In this document: positions 30,485-38,524 of the stretch, piece by piece
How positions within the stretch are numbered: position 1 is the first letter of the stretch
Layout: each line of letters opens with the position of its first letter
DNA from: Hymenobacter qilianensis
GTDB lineage: Bacteria; Bacteroidota; Bacteroidia; Cytophagales; Hymenobacteraceae
DNA: 64,000 nucleotides
Assembly (NCBI RefSeq): GCF_014489555.1
Contig: NZ_CP060785.1
Coordinates: 1 to 64,000, forward strand
Reading direction: 5' to 3'
Notes under the pieces: model-generated
What the model was told of the DNA's origin: nothing
The model's input: the letters and a program-made list of their open reading frames with translations, nothing else
The model's database searches: none
Program-made: the position numbers and the translations under genes

Positions 30485-30694
30485 CTACTCTGAATCAGTT
30501 AAACCGAGTATAATCAGGCCAATGCCTAAAATAATGAGGCCGGTGGCGTTAGACATCTCTTTGACATAATTATCCTTGGGTAAGAACCAATCTGCCCGCA
30601 GTCGAGCTCGCTGAGCGGGTGTCAGTAAATGGATGAACCACTTCGTTCCTACGGCCAGCGAAGCAATACCAAACCCTATTTTTATCCAGTTCAT
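30485..30694 (-). CDS. Small two-helix membrane protein
   Basis: 69 residues from the ATG at 30694 (MNWIKIGFGIASLAVG); an upstream in-frame ATG at 30736 falls inside the GGCC palindrome and is less likely. A first hydrophobic segment is followed by a charged loop (TPAQRARLRADWFLPKDNY) and a second segment GLIILGIGLIILGLTD. Family unknown. Confidence 0.55.
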   Translation of the reverse strand: MNWIKIGFGIASLAVGTKWFIHLLTPAQRARLRADWFLPKDNYVKEMSNATGLIILGIGLIILGLTDSE

Positions 30695-30735
30695 TTTGTT
30701 ACTAGGGAAACGCTGAATGCATCGGGTGAAGTCCA

Positions 30736-30750
30736 ATAATGGCCATTATG
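30736..30750. repeat. Unoccupied palindromic target-like site ATAATGGCCATTATG
   Basis: Context TCCA-ATAATGGCCATTATG-CTAACC. The right flank CTAACC is the same as to the right of the element at 41215, so this is the best candidate for an empty insertion site. Confidence 0.6.
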
Positions 30751-30888
30751 CTAACCAAAAGGCCTTTCAGCAGGTACTGGCTCCAACCCTAGGCGAAGGG
30801 AAGCGGCGCCCCCCCTGGTCCCGCACGTCGAGCAATATTTAATCAACGGCATAGTTATAGCTCTACTTCTATATAAGTATCCTGTTCT

Positions 30889-31560
30889 ATGACACAAGCT
30901 ATCTTCTTGGGCCGACTGGTCGTCTTGCTCGCCCTGGCCGCTCCGGCCGCCGCCCAAGTTGCTCCCCCCGATTCGGCGAGGACCGCTCCCTCAGCGGCCG
31001 CTACCCGGCCCCTGCTGCTCAAGCTGGGCACGGGCCTGACGCGCGGCTTCACTTGGGTCGGCTATGGGGGCTGGACCGTGCCGGTGGTCTTGGGGGCGGA
31101 AGGGGTGCTGCGGCCTGGGTGGAATCTGTACGTGAATGGGTTCAGCGGCTTCATCGTCGGGGGTGGTCGCTTCTACGACGGGCCGGCGGTGCGCTTGCAC
31201 GAGCTGGGCGGCGAGCTCGGCCTGCGGCGCTATTATAACCAGGAGAAGCGCCGGCTCAAGGGGCGGGCCCATGGGCCCTTTACCGGCAACTACTTGGGGC
31301 TGCAATCCACCAGCCACTGGTACTATTTCCGCTCCCGCCCGGGGGGCGGGCAGGTGGGCTATGACTACTCGACCCTAACGGCCGTCTGGGGCCTGCAGCG
31401 GCGCCTGGGCGGGCACGGCTTGGTGGATGCCTACGTGGGCGGCGGAGTGGCCAATCAGCGGCGCGGGCGCTATGAGCCCACCACGGGCCAGGTGACGTTT
31501 TATCGCTTCCCCCTTCACTTCATGCCCGAATTTGGCCTCAAGCTGAGCTTGGTGCGCTAA
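30889..31560 (+). CDS. Predicted outer-membrane or periplasmic beta-rich protein
   Basis: 223 residues. A signal peptide (LGRLVVLLALAAPAAAQ) is cleaved before VAPPDS. The mature part is built of short strands with aromatic ends: LLKLGTGLTRGFTWVGYGG, VPVVLGAEGVLRPGWNLYVN, GELGLRRYYNQEKRRLKGR, NYLGLQSTSHWYYFRS, VWGLQRRLGGHGLVDAYVG, and a final MPEFGLKLSLVR that looks like a closing barrel strand. This fits DUF3575-like or general barrel proteins; I cannot name the family with certainty. Single gene. Confidence 0.7.
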   Translation: MTQAIFLGRLVVLLALAAPAAAQVAPPDSARTAPSAAATRPLLLKLGTGLTRGFTWVGYGGWTVPVVLGAEGVLRPGWNLYVNGFSGFIVGGGRFYDGPAVRLHELGGELGLRRYYNQEKRRLKGRAHGPFTGNYLGLQSTSHWYYFRSRPGGGQVGYDYSTLTAVWGLQRRLGGHGLVDAYVGGGVANQRRGRYEPTTGQVTFYRFPLHFMPEFGLKLSLVR

Positions 31561-31691
31561 CGCCATGCCTGCCGGGGCGGTGCCAGCGGAGTTGAGGAAG
31601 AAGGCTGGTAGCCATTTCTACCGTGGAGAAGCGGCCGTTGTGGCTTCGACTGCTACTGCACTCCTTTCTGAGATTCGCTGGTGAACGTGAG

Positions 31692-31850
31692 GGCCGTGGC
31701 TGTTGTAAAACCCTGCAGAGAAAATCTACTGGGTCGCCCGGGCGACTCCTCGCGGCTAAAAGGCGTAAGTAAGCGCCGCTTGTGGGAAGGGATTCGTGGT
31801 TCAAACACCCTGTTTTCAGCGAGGGCTAGACTTTTGCAACAGCCACGGCC
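31692..31850 (+). mobile_element. MITE-like inverted-repeat element, copy 4
   Basis: 159 bases including GGCC at both ends; left GTGGCTGTTGTAAAA, right TTTTGCAACAGCCAC. The interior is unlike that of the other copies. The right flank TTTCTAGGACAC resembles the flank of copy 1 (CTTCTAAGACAG). The whole gap 31561-31924 holds nothing else. Confidence 0.82.
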
Positions 31851-31924
31851 TTTCTAGGACACGGGAAGGGTTGAAGCTACCTTATCTATTGCTTACTTGA
31901 AGGGAAAACCCACTTCCCCCCTTT

Positions 31925-32263
31925 ATGAAAGAATTCACCGAAGAAGAAGCATTGCAGGCGCTCGCCTTCCTGACCAAGCTCGTCGTGGGTTTAGACCGCT
32001 TGGGAAGTCGGTATGCAGATAAGGACGAAGACTTAGCGTGGGCACTCCTGTATTCTTTTGAGCCCAACGTATTTAAAGAAGCGGCGCAAGTGCGTCAAAT
32101 GCTTTGCAGTAAGTACAGCCAAGAACTGCAGGAGGGGGAAGATCAGGATGAAGTAGAAAAGGTGCTGGCTGACGTCGCGTATTGGAAACTGCCAACGGCG
32201 AAGCAGCTCGCTCGATTCCGGGCCAATCGATTGAAAAAGCAGCGTCCAGGCTCTTCTTCGTGA
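31925..32263 (+). CDS. Hypothetical cytosolic protein
   Basis: 112 residues, mostly helical and charged: FTEEEALQALAFLTKLVVGL, DKDEDLAWALLYSFEPNVF, QMLCSKYSQELQEGEDQDE, KLPTAKQLARFRANRLKKQ. No signal or membrane segment and no family recognised. It starts 75 bases after an inverted-repeat element, which may affect its transcription. Confidence 0.55.
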   Translation: MKEFTEEEALQALAFLTKLVVGLDRLGSRYADKDEDLAWALLYSFEPNVFKEAAQVRQMLCSKYSQELQEGEDQDEVEKVLADVAYWKLPTAKQLARFRANRLKKQRPGSSS

Positions 32264-32337
32264 ACGTTGCAACAGGACTTTCTCTCTACATGACACTTCT
32301 ATCGAGGCTCTCCCAGATCTCGTTTTTGTCGCTTACC

Positions 32338-32351
32338 ATAATGGCCATCAT
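32338..32351. repeat. GGCC palindrome variant (inverted orientation)
   Basis: ATAATGGCCATCAT; read on the minus strand ATGATGGCCATTAT followed by GGTAAGC, the same right flank as the site at 14165. A third unoccupied site of the same kind. Confidence 0.45.
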
Positions 32352-32400
32352 ACGACGGGGCCGGAGTATCCTCTTTAGTAACGAATATATTCACGTCCTC

Positions 32401-32811
32401 ATGAAAACAGTTCTTGTGGCGCTACTCGCTATAATACTGGCCGCTTGTACGTCGAATACCGAGCAGCAGCCTGACCAGTCACGCGAGCCATCAGAGGTGG
32501 GCCGACCAGAAGGCCTTAGTAGGCCAAGCGAGGAAGCCACCGGACGGCCATCAGCGACGAGGTTGGCAAATCCGTTGTTGGGCATGTGGGTTGCTCAAGG
32601 CGAGGAAAATGTCACCTTTCAAATCAATCAGGACTCGGTTTATTATCCGGACCAGTTCCAATCCTATGCTTATACGCTGCAAGGCGACAGTATCCGCATC
32701 CAGTACGAGGAAGACTATGCGGGACGGTTTGCGTTTGCCCTGAAGGACAAGGACGTGCTGATCCTATCCGGCGAGGAAGGCGCGCATCTCTACCGCCGAG
32801 TACAGGACTAG
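32401..32811 (+). CDS. Lipoprotein of unknown function
   Basis: 136 residues from the ATG at 32401. The signal VALLAIILAAC has a clear lipobox (LAAC). A low-complexity Ser/Pro/Arg/Glu linker covers ~20-55, then a compact domain: NPLLGMWVAQGEENVTFQIN, YAYTLQGDSIRIQYEEDYA, FALKDKDVLILSGEEGAHLY. The 'G-x-W ... F-x-I ... Y-x-x-x-G-D-x-I' order is like lipocalin-like or META-type small beta barrels. Adjacent to, but not overlapping, the membrane protein that follows. Confidence 0.65.
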   Translation: MKTVLVALLAIILAACTSNTEQQPDQSREPSEVGRPEGLSRPSEEATGRPSATRLANPLLGMWVAQGEENVTFQINQDSVYYPDQFQSYAYTLQGDSIRIQYEEDYAGRFAFALKDKDVLILSGEEGAHLYRRVQD

Positions 32812-32878
32812 CCCCAGAAAACAGAGGTTCTTGCTTAGTAAACTATTATCCTCGTCGGTCTATCTATTGGTTGCTACC

Positions 32879-33295
32879 ATGCTAACCCCCTCTTTGCCGG
32901 CCTCCGCTGGTACTCCTCCCAAACGGAGAGCTCCTAATACGAGCTATCCCCTCCAGTGGTGGGCCGCCAGCATCGTGCTCGGCCCGACCCTGCTGGTCTT
33001 GCTGGGAGTGGTGCAAGGCGAAGGCCTCCGAGGCTGGGAAACGTGGCCCGTATTCCTGCTGTTTGGCTTGGTCTTCTCCTTGCCGGTCTTGGGGGCGTGC
33101 TGGTGGGCTCATGCCTGGTTGCTGAACACCTTACGCTCGGCCTTTGCCATTAAGCTCTTGTTAAACGCAATAGCAATCGGCGGCGTGCTCCTCAACTTTC
33201 TACTGCTTAGGGGCTCGATGGCGATGCTACTCAGCGCCGTCTATGCTTGCAGTATCGTACTCGCGAGTCTCTGCTTCCGCCTGTATGAGTCCTGA
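32879..33295 (+). CDS. Small multi-pass membrane protein
   Basis: 138 residues from the ATG at 32879; a TTG at 32831 in frame would add 16. Four hydrophobic segments: WWAASIVLGPTLLVLLGVV, VFLLFGLVFSLPVLGACWW, AFAIKLLLNAIAIGGVLLNF, and MLLSAVYACSIVLASLCF. No recognised family or conserved charged motif. It follows the lipoprotein by 67 bases on the same strand. Confidence 0.6.
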   Translation: MLTPSLPASAGTPPKRRAPNTSYPLQWWAASIVLGPTLLVLLGVVQGEGLRGWETWPVFLLFGLVFSLPVLGACWWAHAWLLNTLRSAFAIKLLLNAIAIGGVLLNFLLLRGSMAMLLSAVYACSIVLASLCFRLYES

Positions 33296-33484
33296 GGCAG
33301 CTACTGGTTAGCAACCGTAAACTAGACAAAAGGAGGAACCATCGTCACTTGGGAGGCATGGTGCAGTCTCAGAAATGGTCATTTACATAATTTACCTTAT
33401 ACGACCATTAACATGGCCTTAGGACAGCCAAAACACCCTTTTGTGTCATTAGATCCAGTTAAAAAATCATACTGCCGCGACGCT

Positions 33485-33847
33485 ATGCTCTACTTTCTGA
33501 AGCACCGCACTCTTTTCTTTTTGACTTGTTGTGCTACCCTTTGCTTAGTTGGTTGTGAAGGATATCGGCATGTTCGTGGAGTTGTGCTCGATCAACAGAC
33601 GAAGGTTCCACTCGACTCAGTCCGCTGTGAAACCTTCAATCCACATATTATGGCGTTGGGATCATTCGATTCAAATGACCCACAATACTCGGATCCTCAT
33701 GGTGCCTTTGATGTAACAGGGGAATTTGGTGGCTGTGTGCCTGAGTGCCCTGATATTCTGGTGCGATTCTCTAAAAAGGGATACAAGACGCTACAATTGG
33801 TGAACCCCACCGATACGATATTCTACTTAACTCGAGCTGATAAGTAA
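33485..33847 (+). CDS. Lipoprotein with carboxypeptidase-regulatory-like fold
   Basis: 120 residues from the ATG at 33485; the upstream frame start at 33413 lacks a signal. Signal FFLTCCATLCLVGC, lipobox LVGC. The mature part GYRHVRGVVLDQQTKVPLDS, then DPHGAFDVTGEFGGC and VRFSKKGYKTLQL is the single-domain carboxypeptidase-regulatory-like pattern ('G-x-V-x-D ... P-x-x-x-V ... G-x-F ... K-x-G-Y'). Two Cys pairs in the middle may form a disulphide. Codon use is AT-leaning compared with the genes left of 31 kb. Confidence 0.65.
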   Translation: MLYFLKHRTLFFLTCCATLCLVGCEGYRHVRGVVLDQQTKVPLDSVRCETFNPHIMALGSFDSNDPQYSDPHGAFDVTGEFGGCVPECPDILVRFSKKGYKTLQLVNPTDTIFYLTRADK

Positions 33848-34151
33848 ATTGATTTTTTGAAGACTAAAAGCAGCGACAGTGCTCGAGTATTTTCGCGGAA
33901 TAATTTCTTGACGTAATGTTAGTTATAAGAGTGGACTTGGAATAATTATTAGCTCCTAGCACCATTCTGGGCACTCAAGATTAGCACATTTCCAGTTTGA
34001 AGCACTAGTTTTAGATCGGCCTAAGCGAGAAGAGGAGAACACGTATCGCCTACCTTGCTTTTCGCTCGGGCGGGCCATCCCCTCTTATCGATATCGTATC
34101 CCTAGCAGACGACCGATGCTGGCTGGGTGGTCGTTTCCTTCTTTTTAGTTT
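33848..34151. other. AT-rich intergenic stretch
   Basis: About 300 bases; no gene or hairpin that I can support. Confidence 0.3.
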
Positions 34152-34903
34152 GTGGCCCGTATTTCTCCCTCTAGTTCTCGCTTCTGGCTTAGTCTGGTTC
34201 TGCTGCTCTCTACTGGCGCTTGCCTCACTGCTCAAACCCCGGCCCCGCGTCCCTTAGCGGAGCTACTCAATCAGCAAGAGCCTGGGTGGGCGCTCGTTGC
34301 GCAGTGGCTGCGCGAAGCTAAAAACCCGGTGCAGGTGTTGCCCAAAACCCCGGCGCGGGCCGATAGCACCTTGCTAGCGGCGCAAGTCACCACGCGCTCG
34401 CCCCTGGGTGCTATCATCTATGAAACCGGGGGCTGCTGGTGGATGGCGGGTGGCTCCGGATCCTGGGCTCGGGCCGTCCGGCCCTGAATAGGACCCTGAT
34501 GGGGTGGAACCAAGGCAAGCCAGCGGGCATGCTGCTGATTGCCGACGATGTGCTCGGGGGCTTTTATGCCCTCAATGGCGGGGCCTTCGGCGCCGAATCG
34601 CTGGGTAAAGTCTTCTATTTCGCCCCCGATGCCTTCCGTTGGGAACCCACGGAGAAGACCTACTCGGAGTTTTTACGCTTTTGCTTCTCGGGAGACCTGC
34701 AGGGGTACTATCGCCGTCTGCGCTGGAAAGGCTGGCAGCAAGAAATCAATAAAGTGACGGGGGGCCAAGAGATCGCCTGTTACCCGTTTCTCTTCACCAA
34801 GGAGGGGAAGAACGTGGGCAAAACGAAGCGGGGCGTGGTTCCTATTGCCGAGTTGTGGAGCGTGGGGCAGGAAAGGCAGCGGCAGCTCGAGGGGACACCC
34901 TAG
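34152..34903 (+). CDS. DUF2625 family protein (one frameshift)
   Basis: 250 residues with a GTG start at 34152 and one base restored in the G5 run at 34428-34432. Signal peptide WLSLVLLLSTGACLTAQ. Family signatures: LAELLNQQEPGWALVAQWL, VTTRSPLGAIIYETGG, in the second frame WLRILGSGRPALNRTL, GMLLIADDVLGGFYALNGGA, KVFYFAPDAFRWEPTE, YSEFLRFCFSGDLQGYY and YPFLFTKEGKNVGKT. DUF2625 is widespread and of unknown function; most members are cytosolic, so the exported form here is notable. Monocistronic. Confidence 0.85.
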
Positions 34904-34945
34904 TGTTACTGGAACAACAGGCAGGTGATGACAAGGCTACAAGAG

Positions 34946-35242
34946 ATGAGCAAAGGTGGAATAGCAGTCCGAAAGGTTGGTAGTAGGAAACTCGTTCTTA
35001 CCTGCCTACTGGGTATAGGTATTTCTTGGTATAGCTGCTCGCGTAAACACGATTTGGACCATCTTGTCCCCAGCAGTCTCGATACCTGTCTTGACCCAAC
35101 GAATTGTAGTATAGATTTTTCAAACCGAATGAAGTTTGAATGGGATGGCCATTCGGCTCAACCAATAGCGATTGTATGCTTTCCTGTGGATGCTGCACAT
35201 TTTGGATTAGAAAGGCGAGGCAACTTGGGAAACTTGCTTTAA
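34946..35242 (+). CDS. Hypothetical lipoprotein, possibly truncated
   Basis: 98 residues from the ATG at 34946; other in-frame starts at 34925 and 34928. Signal KLVLTCLLGIGISWYSC. The mature part is unfamiliar (LDTCLDPTNCSIDFSNRMKF, then AQPIAIVCFPVDAAHF). After the stop, another frame from about 35205 to 35337 reads ATWETCFKSFFGVKDEYGFL and could be the original C terminus; that would need an extra base or a two-base loss, unlike the one-base deletions elsewhere. I cannot decide between a short gene and a broken one. Confidence 0.4.
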   Translation: MSKGGIAVRKVGSRKLVLTCLLGIGISWYSCSRKHDLDHLVPSSLDTCLDPTNCSIDFSNRMKFEWDGHSAQPIAIVCFPVDAAHFGLERRGNLGNLL

Positions 35243-35364
35243 AAGCTTTTTCGGTGTCAAGGATGAATATGGTTTTCTAGGGGTCACATTTTCGATGTTT
35301 CAGTGCCTTCTCCTTGCAACAGGAAAGGGAATTTAGAAAAATAAAAAAATGATTAGCTGGTTTT

Positions 35365-36156
35365 ATGAGAAATAATTGGTTTCAAGGTTGTAAAATTTTT
35401 TTGGCTGTAATACACGCCGTCGCGGTTCTTTCGTGCCAGAAGGGAGTCGATAAAATACCCGTTTCAATAAAGGCTAAAAGCAAAGCCCAGGAGGTGGTAG
35501 ACTTATCTATAAAAGCTCACGGCGGCAAATTGTTTGATAAAATCTTGGTTAGCTTCACCTTCCGAGAAAGGCAGTATACAGCTTTTAGAAATGATGGCTT
35601 TTTTACATATACAAGAGCTTTTAGAGATTCTTCTGGCCATGTGAAGGACGTGCTGCAGAACAACGGCTTTTACCGTGAAGTCAATGGCAAAAGGATTGAC
35701 CTGTCAGAAGATAAAAAACTGGCCTACTCAAACTCTGTAAACTCTGTTATCTATTTTGCCTTATTGCCTTATGGTCTGAACGATGCCTCTGTCCACAAAC
35801 AGTACCTGGGGCAGTTTATGCTGAAAAATATTCCTTTCCATAAAATTAAGGTAACGTTCAACCCGGAAGGGGGAGGAATTGATTTTGATGATGAGTTTGT
35901 GTATTGGATACACCCCCAAACATATAAAGTACACTATCTGGCCTATAGCTATAAAGTCAATGGAGGAGGGCTGCGGTTCAGGGAAGCTTTTAACGACAGG
36001 GAAATCAACGGCGTGGTGTTTCAGGATTATATAAATTTTGAACCCCTGTCTGACACCGCTTCGCTGGAACACTTGGACAAAGCTTTTCTAACCGAGAGCC
36101 TTAAAAAACTTTCAGACATTCACCTGGAGAATATTTTGGTAACCATCAACAAATAA
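35365..36156 (+). CDS. DUF6503 family lipoprotein
   Basis: 263 residues, intact. A lipoprotein signal ends VAVLSC. The mature domain begins AQEVVDLSIKAHGGKLFDKI and continues VSFTFRERQYTAFRND, VINYFALLPYGLND-like NSVIYFALLPYGLND, KIKVTFNPEGGGIDFDDEF, YWIHPQTYKVHYLAYSY and the closing GVVFQDYINFEPL. This beta-rich 'outer-membrane lipoprotein-like' fold is common in Bacteroidota; function unknown. Its stop overlaps the start of the DUF2911 gene (ATAATGA), so the two form an operon. Clearly AT-richer than surrounding genes, suggesting a separate origin. A second DUF6503 gene is at 42757. Confidence 0.8.
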   Translation: MRNNWFQGCKIFLAVIHAVAVLSCQKGVDKIPVSIKAKSKAQEVVDLSIKAHGGKLFDKILVSFTFRERQYTAFRNDGFFTYTRAFRDSSGHVKDVLQNNGFYREVNGKRIDLSEDKKLAYSNSVNSVIYFALLPYGLNDASVHKQYLGQFMLKNIPFHKIKVTFNPEGGGIDFDDEFVYWIHPQTYKVHYLAYSYKVNGGGLRFREAFNDREINGVVFQDYINFEPLSDTASLEHLDKAFLTESLKKLSDIHLENILVTINK

Positions 36157-36779
36157 TGAAGACAACATATTTAACCCTATTGGCAGGTGCTTTGGCCGTT
36201 GTAGCAGCTGTAAGCTGTAACAATCCCAGCCAACACAGAGATGAAACCCAGGCCAAGCTGACTACAAAATCAGATGATAAGGAACAAATCTCTGCCTCTA
36301 CGGAATCTCAGCCAGATACCATCAAGAAAAGTATTCCGTCAGAAACCACCGGAAAGATAGGCAAGGCCAACGTGCAAATTAACTATCACTCACCGGGTGT
36401 GAAAGATCGGACAATCTGGGGCGGACTAGTAGCATTTGACCAAGTATGGGTGACCGGGGCACACAAAGCAACTGCTGTCAAGTTTGATAAGGCAGTAAAA
36501 ATTGACGGAAAGGAAGTGGCAGCAGGTACTTATGCCTTATTCACTATACCGGGGAGAGAAGAGTGGACCATCATCCTGAACAAAGATTATGAGCAACACC
36601 TGGCAGATGACTATGATCAGAAAAAAGACGTTCTGCGGGTAAAGGTAAAGCCGAAAACGCTTGATCAACACCAGGAAAGACTTAAGTACGAGATACATGC
36701 TACTACTACCGAAGAAGGAGCAATCACCATTTCTTGGGAGAAAGTCCAAGTTTCCTTGCCAGTAAGCACGAACTTCTAA
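36156..36779 (+). CDS. DUF2911 family lipoprotein
   Basis: 207 residues, intact. Signal LLAGALAVVAAVSC with lipobox. A Ser/Thr/Lys-rich linker spans ~25-65. The DUF2911 domain follows: GKANVQINYHSPGVKDRTIW, GGLVAFDQVWVTGAHKATAV, KVDGKEV-type KIDGKEVAAGTYALFTIPG, EWTIILNKDYEQH, and ends ITISWEKVQVSLPV. Function unknown; the domain is nearly confined to Bacteroidota. Coupled to the DUF6503 gene. AT-rich like its partner. Confidence 0.9.
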   Translation: MKTTYLTLLAGALAVVAAVSCNNPSQHRDETQAKLTTKSDDKEQISASTESQPDTIKKSIPSETTGKIGKANVQINYHSPGVKDRTIWGGLVAFDQVWVTGAHKATAVKFDKAVKIDGKEVAAGTYALFTIPGREEWTIILNKDYEQHLADDYDQKKDVLRVKVKPKTLDQHQERLKYEIHATTTEEGAITISWEKVQVSLPVSTNF

Positions 36780-36840
36780 TAAGTATGGTGGCAAGGGCAA
36801 ACAGTTAGAGTTCATTTCCTAGATAGGCAAAAGTACTGGC

Positions 36841-37089
36841 ATGAGCGGCGCTTTCCTGTTACATATGGTGCTGCCTGTGGTTGTTCCATTGGCTATTGCG
36901 TGGTTGTTCTATCAGTCAATATTCAAGCGAGCCACCTGGTTGCTGCTGGCAGGGATCCTGATAGACTTCGACCACCTGCTGGCCAATCCAATTGTTGATC
37001 CCAACCGGTGCAGCGTAGGGTATCACCTGCTGCACCAATACTGGCTTATCCCCGTGTATGGACCAGGGCGTACGCATCAAAAATTCTAG
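36841..37089 (+). pseudogene. Truncated DUF6122 family membrane protein
   Basis: 82 residues. It starts as a DUF6122 protein: LLHMVLPVVVPLAIAWLFYQ, RATWLLLAGILIDFDHLLAN, then PIVDPNRCSVGYHLLHQYW with the family's Asp-His and Cys residues. After LIPVYGPG the sequence leaves the family and stops (RTHQKF), short of the two further membrane segments expected. The break near 37060 lies where base composition changes, so the AT-rich segment starting about 35.3 kb probably ends in a junction here. Confidence 0.7.
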
Positions 37090-37219
37090 ACTTCTTTTCT
37101 AGCTTGTGAGAGCATACTGAGTTCGAAAACCTGAATGCTATAGCTGATGGTAAAACGGCACTAGCGCCGCAAAGGCACTTCGCTAGGTTTGATGCGTAAG
37201 CCCTGATCAACTACCCGCG

Positions 37220-37254
37220 ATAAGGACTGATAAGAAGGGCTTATCGGTCCTTAT
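37220..37254 (-). terminator. Terminator of the 37273 gene
   Basis: ATAAGGACTGATAAG pairs with CTTATCGGTCCTTAT (one G-T pair) over a 5-base loop, starting about 20 bases past the stop at 37273. The right arm resembles 29340-29354. Confidence 0.6.
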
Positions 37255-37272
37255 GGTGAGGAGTAAAGCGGT

Positions 37273-37716
37273 TTACAACTCATTGTTGACCAGCTTCCAC
37301 CCACTATAGGCACCCGCAGAGAGGAATAAGCCGATAAGGAGAAACCCTGACGTCCACTCTCCTGACTGCAGATCAAAGGATCCGGGCGCGACGAAGAGGT
37401 CAGGATAAGCGGCAGAGTGAAACAGCGGGATAGCACGGCGCCCGCTCACTTGCTGCCAGTAGGACCGAGTAACGAGAATAGAGTGCGCTTGGCCATGGTA
37501 GCAAAAGTGGATATAATAGCGTTTGCTCTTATTGCTATACCCCATATTTCTACTTACCACGTCAACGGATACGGTCTGACCTGCCTGCGCTACTTGTCGT
37601 GCGTGATAACTATTGTGTTGGACCAAACTCATCATCACGGCCATAAACGCACTCACAAGCAGCAGCAAACTCCACGGACTCCACAAGCGTTGAGCGAGGG
37701 GAACTACAGGCTGCAT
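37273..37716 (-). CDS. DUF3592-like two-helix membrane protein
   Basis: 147 residues, intact. Hydrophobic segments at ~15-33 (WSLLLLVSAFMAVMMSLV) and ~122-140 (GFLLIGLFLSAGAYSGW) frame an extra-membrane domain with QAGQTVSVDVVSRNMGY, KRYYIHFCYHGQAHSILV and RAIPLFHSAAYPDLFVAPG. This 'two helices with a beta-sandwich between' plan is that of DUF3592 and related proteins; function unknown. Confidence 0.6.
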   Translation of the reverse strand: MQPVVPLAQRLWSPWSLLLLVSAFMAVMMSLVQHNSYHARQVAQAGQTVSVDVVSRNMGYSNKSKRYYIHFCYHGQAHSILVTRSYWQQVSGRRAIPLFHSAAYPDLFVAPGSFDLQSGEWTSGFLLIGLFLSAGAYSGWKLVNNEL

Positions 37717-37792
37717 GGGTAATAAACCATATTTTCTAATACTCCCATTGGGCGATCTAAATCTACCACTTTTCCCAGACGGCGGGTATAAC

Positions 37793-37949
37793 TACTGTGA
37801 CTGTTGCAAAACACCCAACAGGGAATCCATGAGGTTGCTTTGGCGACAACTAGCGGCAAAAAAGACTGAAGGAGCGTTCCTTGTTGGCTGCCGAGGGGAC
37901 TCACTGATCTGTTTGCAGCTACTGCCAGACTTTTGCAACAGCCACTACT
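37793..37949 (+). mobile_element. MITE-like inverted-repeat element, copy 5, with 4-bp target duplication
   Basis: The element proper is 37797-37945, from GTGACTGTTGCAAAA to TTTTGCAACAGCCAC. It is flanked by TACT on each side (37793-37796 and 37946-37949) instead of GGCC. This copy shows that the four bases next to the termini are a target-site duplication. Interior unlike the other copies. A frame spanning it is not coding. Confidence 0.82.
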
Positions 37950-38072
37950 CTTATGTTTAGCGACGAAAACAAGACGAAGGTGGAGCGTTTGGAGCTTCCC
38001 TACTGCCCCTAAAATCCTGTTTAGCCGTGCCTACAACATCGCCTAGCTCGGTGTTGAGGAAAGGCCTCCTTG

Positions 38073-38282
38073 TCGGCGGGGCGTACCCACCTGCACCGCT
38101 ATACCTATGCCGGCCGCCTGGTCACGCCCCGCTTCGACTAAGCGACGGACGCCGAGCAAGAGAAAGAGGTAGAGCTGTCGCGCGCGGACCTGCCTAAGGG
38201 CGAGTTCTTCTGTCGTCGGCTGGCGGCGGGCACAGTAACGACTGCGCGTGTGGTGATACCACGTTACTACCGGTTGCCCTAA
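38073..38282 (+). pseudogene. Remnant of a secreted-protein C terminus
   Basis: A single frame reads THLHRYTYAGRLVTPRFD, a stop at 38139-38141, then EVELSRADLPKGEFFCRRLA and TVTTARVVIPRYYRL before a second stop. The second part has the 'V-x-L-x-x-L-P-x-G-x-(Y/F)-x-x-R ... V' rhythm of T9SS sorting domains. No start, signal or body is present. Judged a decayed fragment; the match is weak. Confidence 0.3.
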
Positions 38283-38524
38283 TCAGCAGCCTGGGATAGC
38301 AAGGAGGTTCAGTTGTACTGGGCCTCCTTTTCTGGGGGCTACCTTTCGGCTCGCTACGCCAGCGCTAGTGCCCTTTCCGGCGCGCGCAACCAGCCTACCG
38401 GCCCAGCCGCTGCGGAAGAAGCGGAAGCGTGTGCGTTACCGTTACTGGCGGAAGGGGAAGGAGCATTAACAGAGAGGGAACTGCTCCCTTCCTTCGGATA
38501 ATTCCGGCCAGAAGAACCCCGCGG

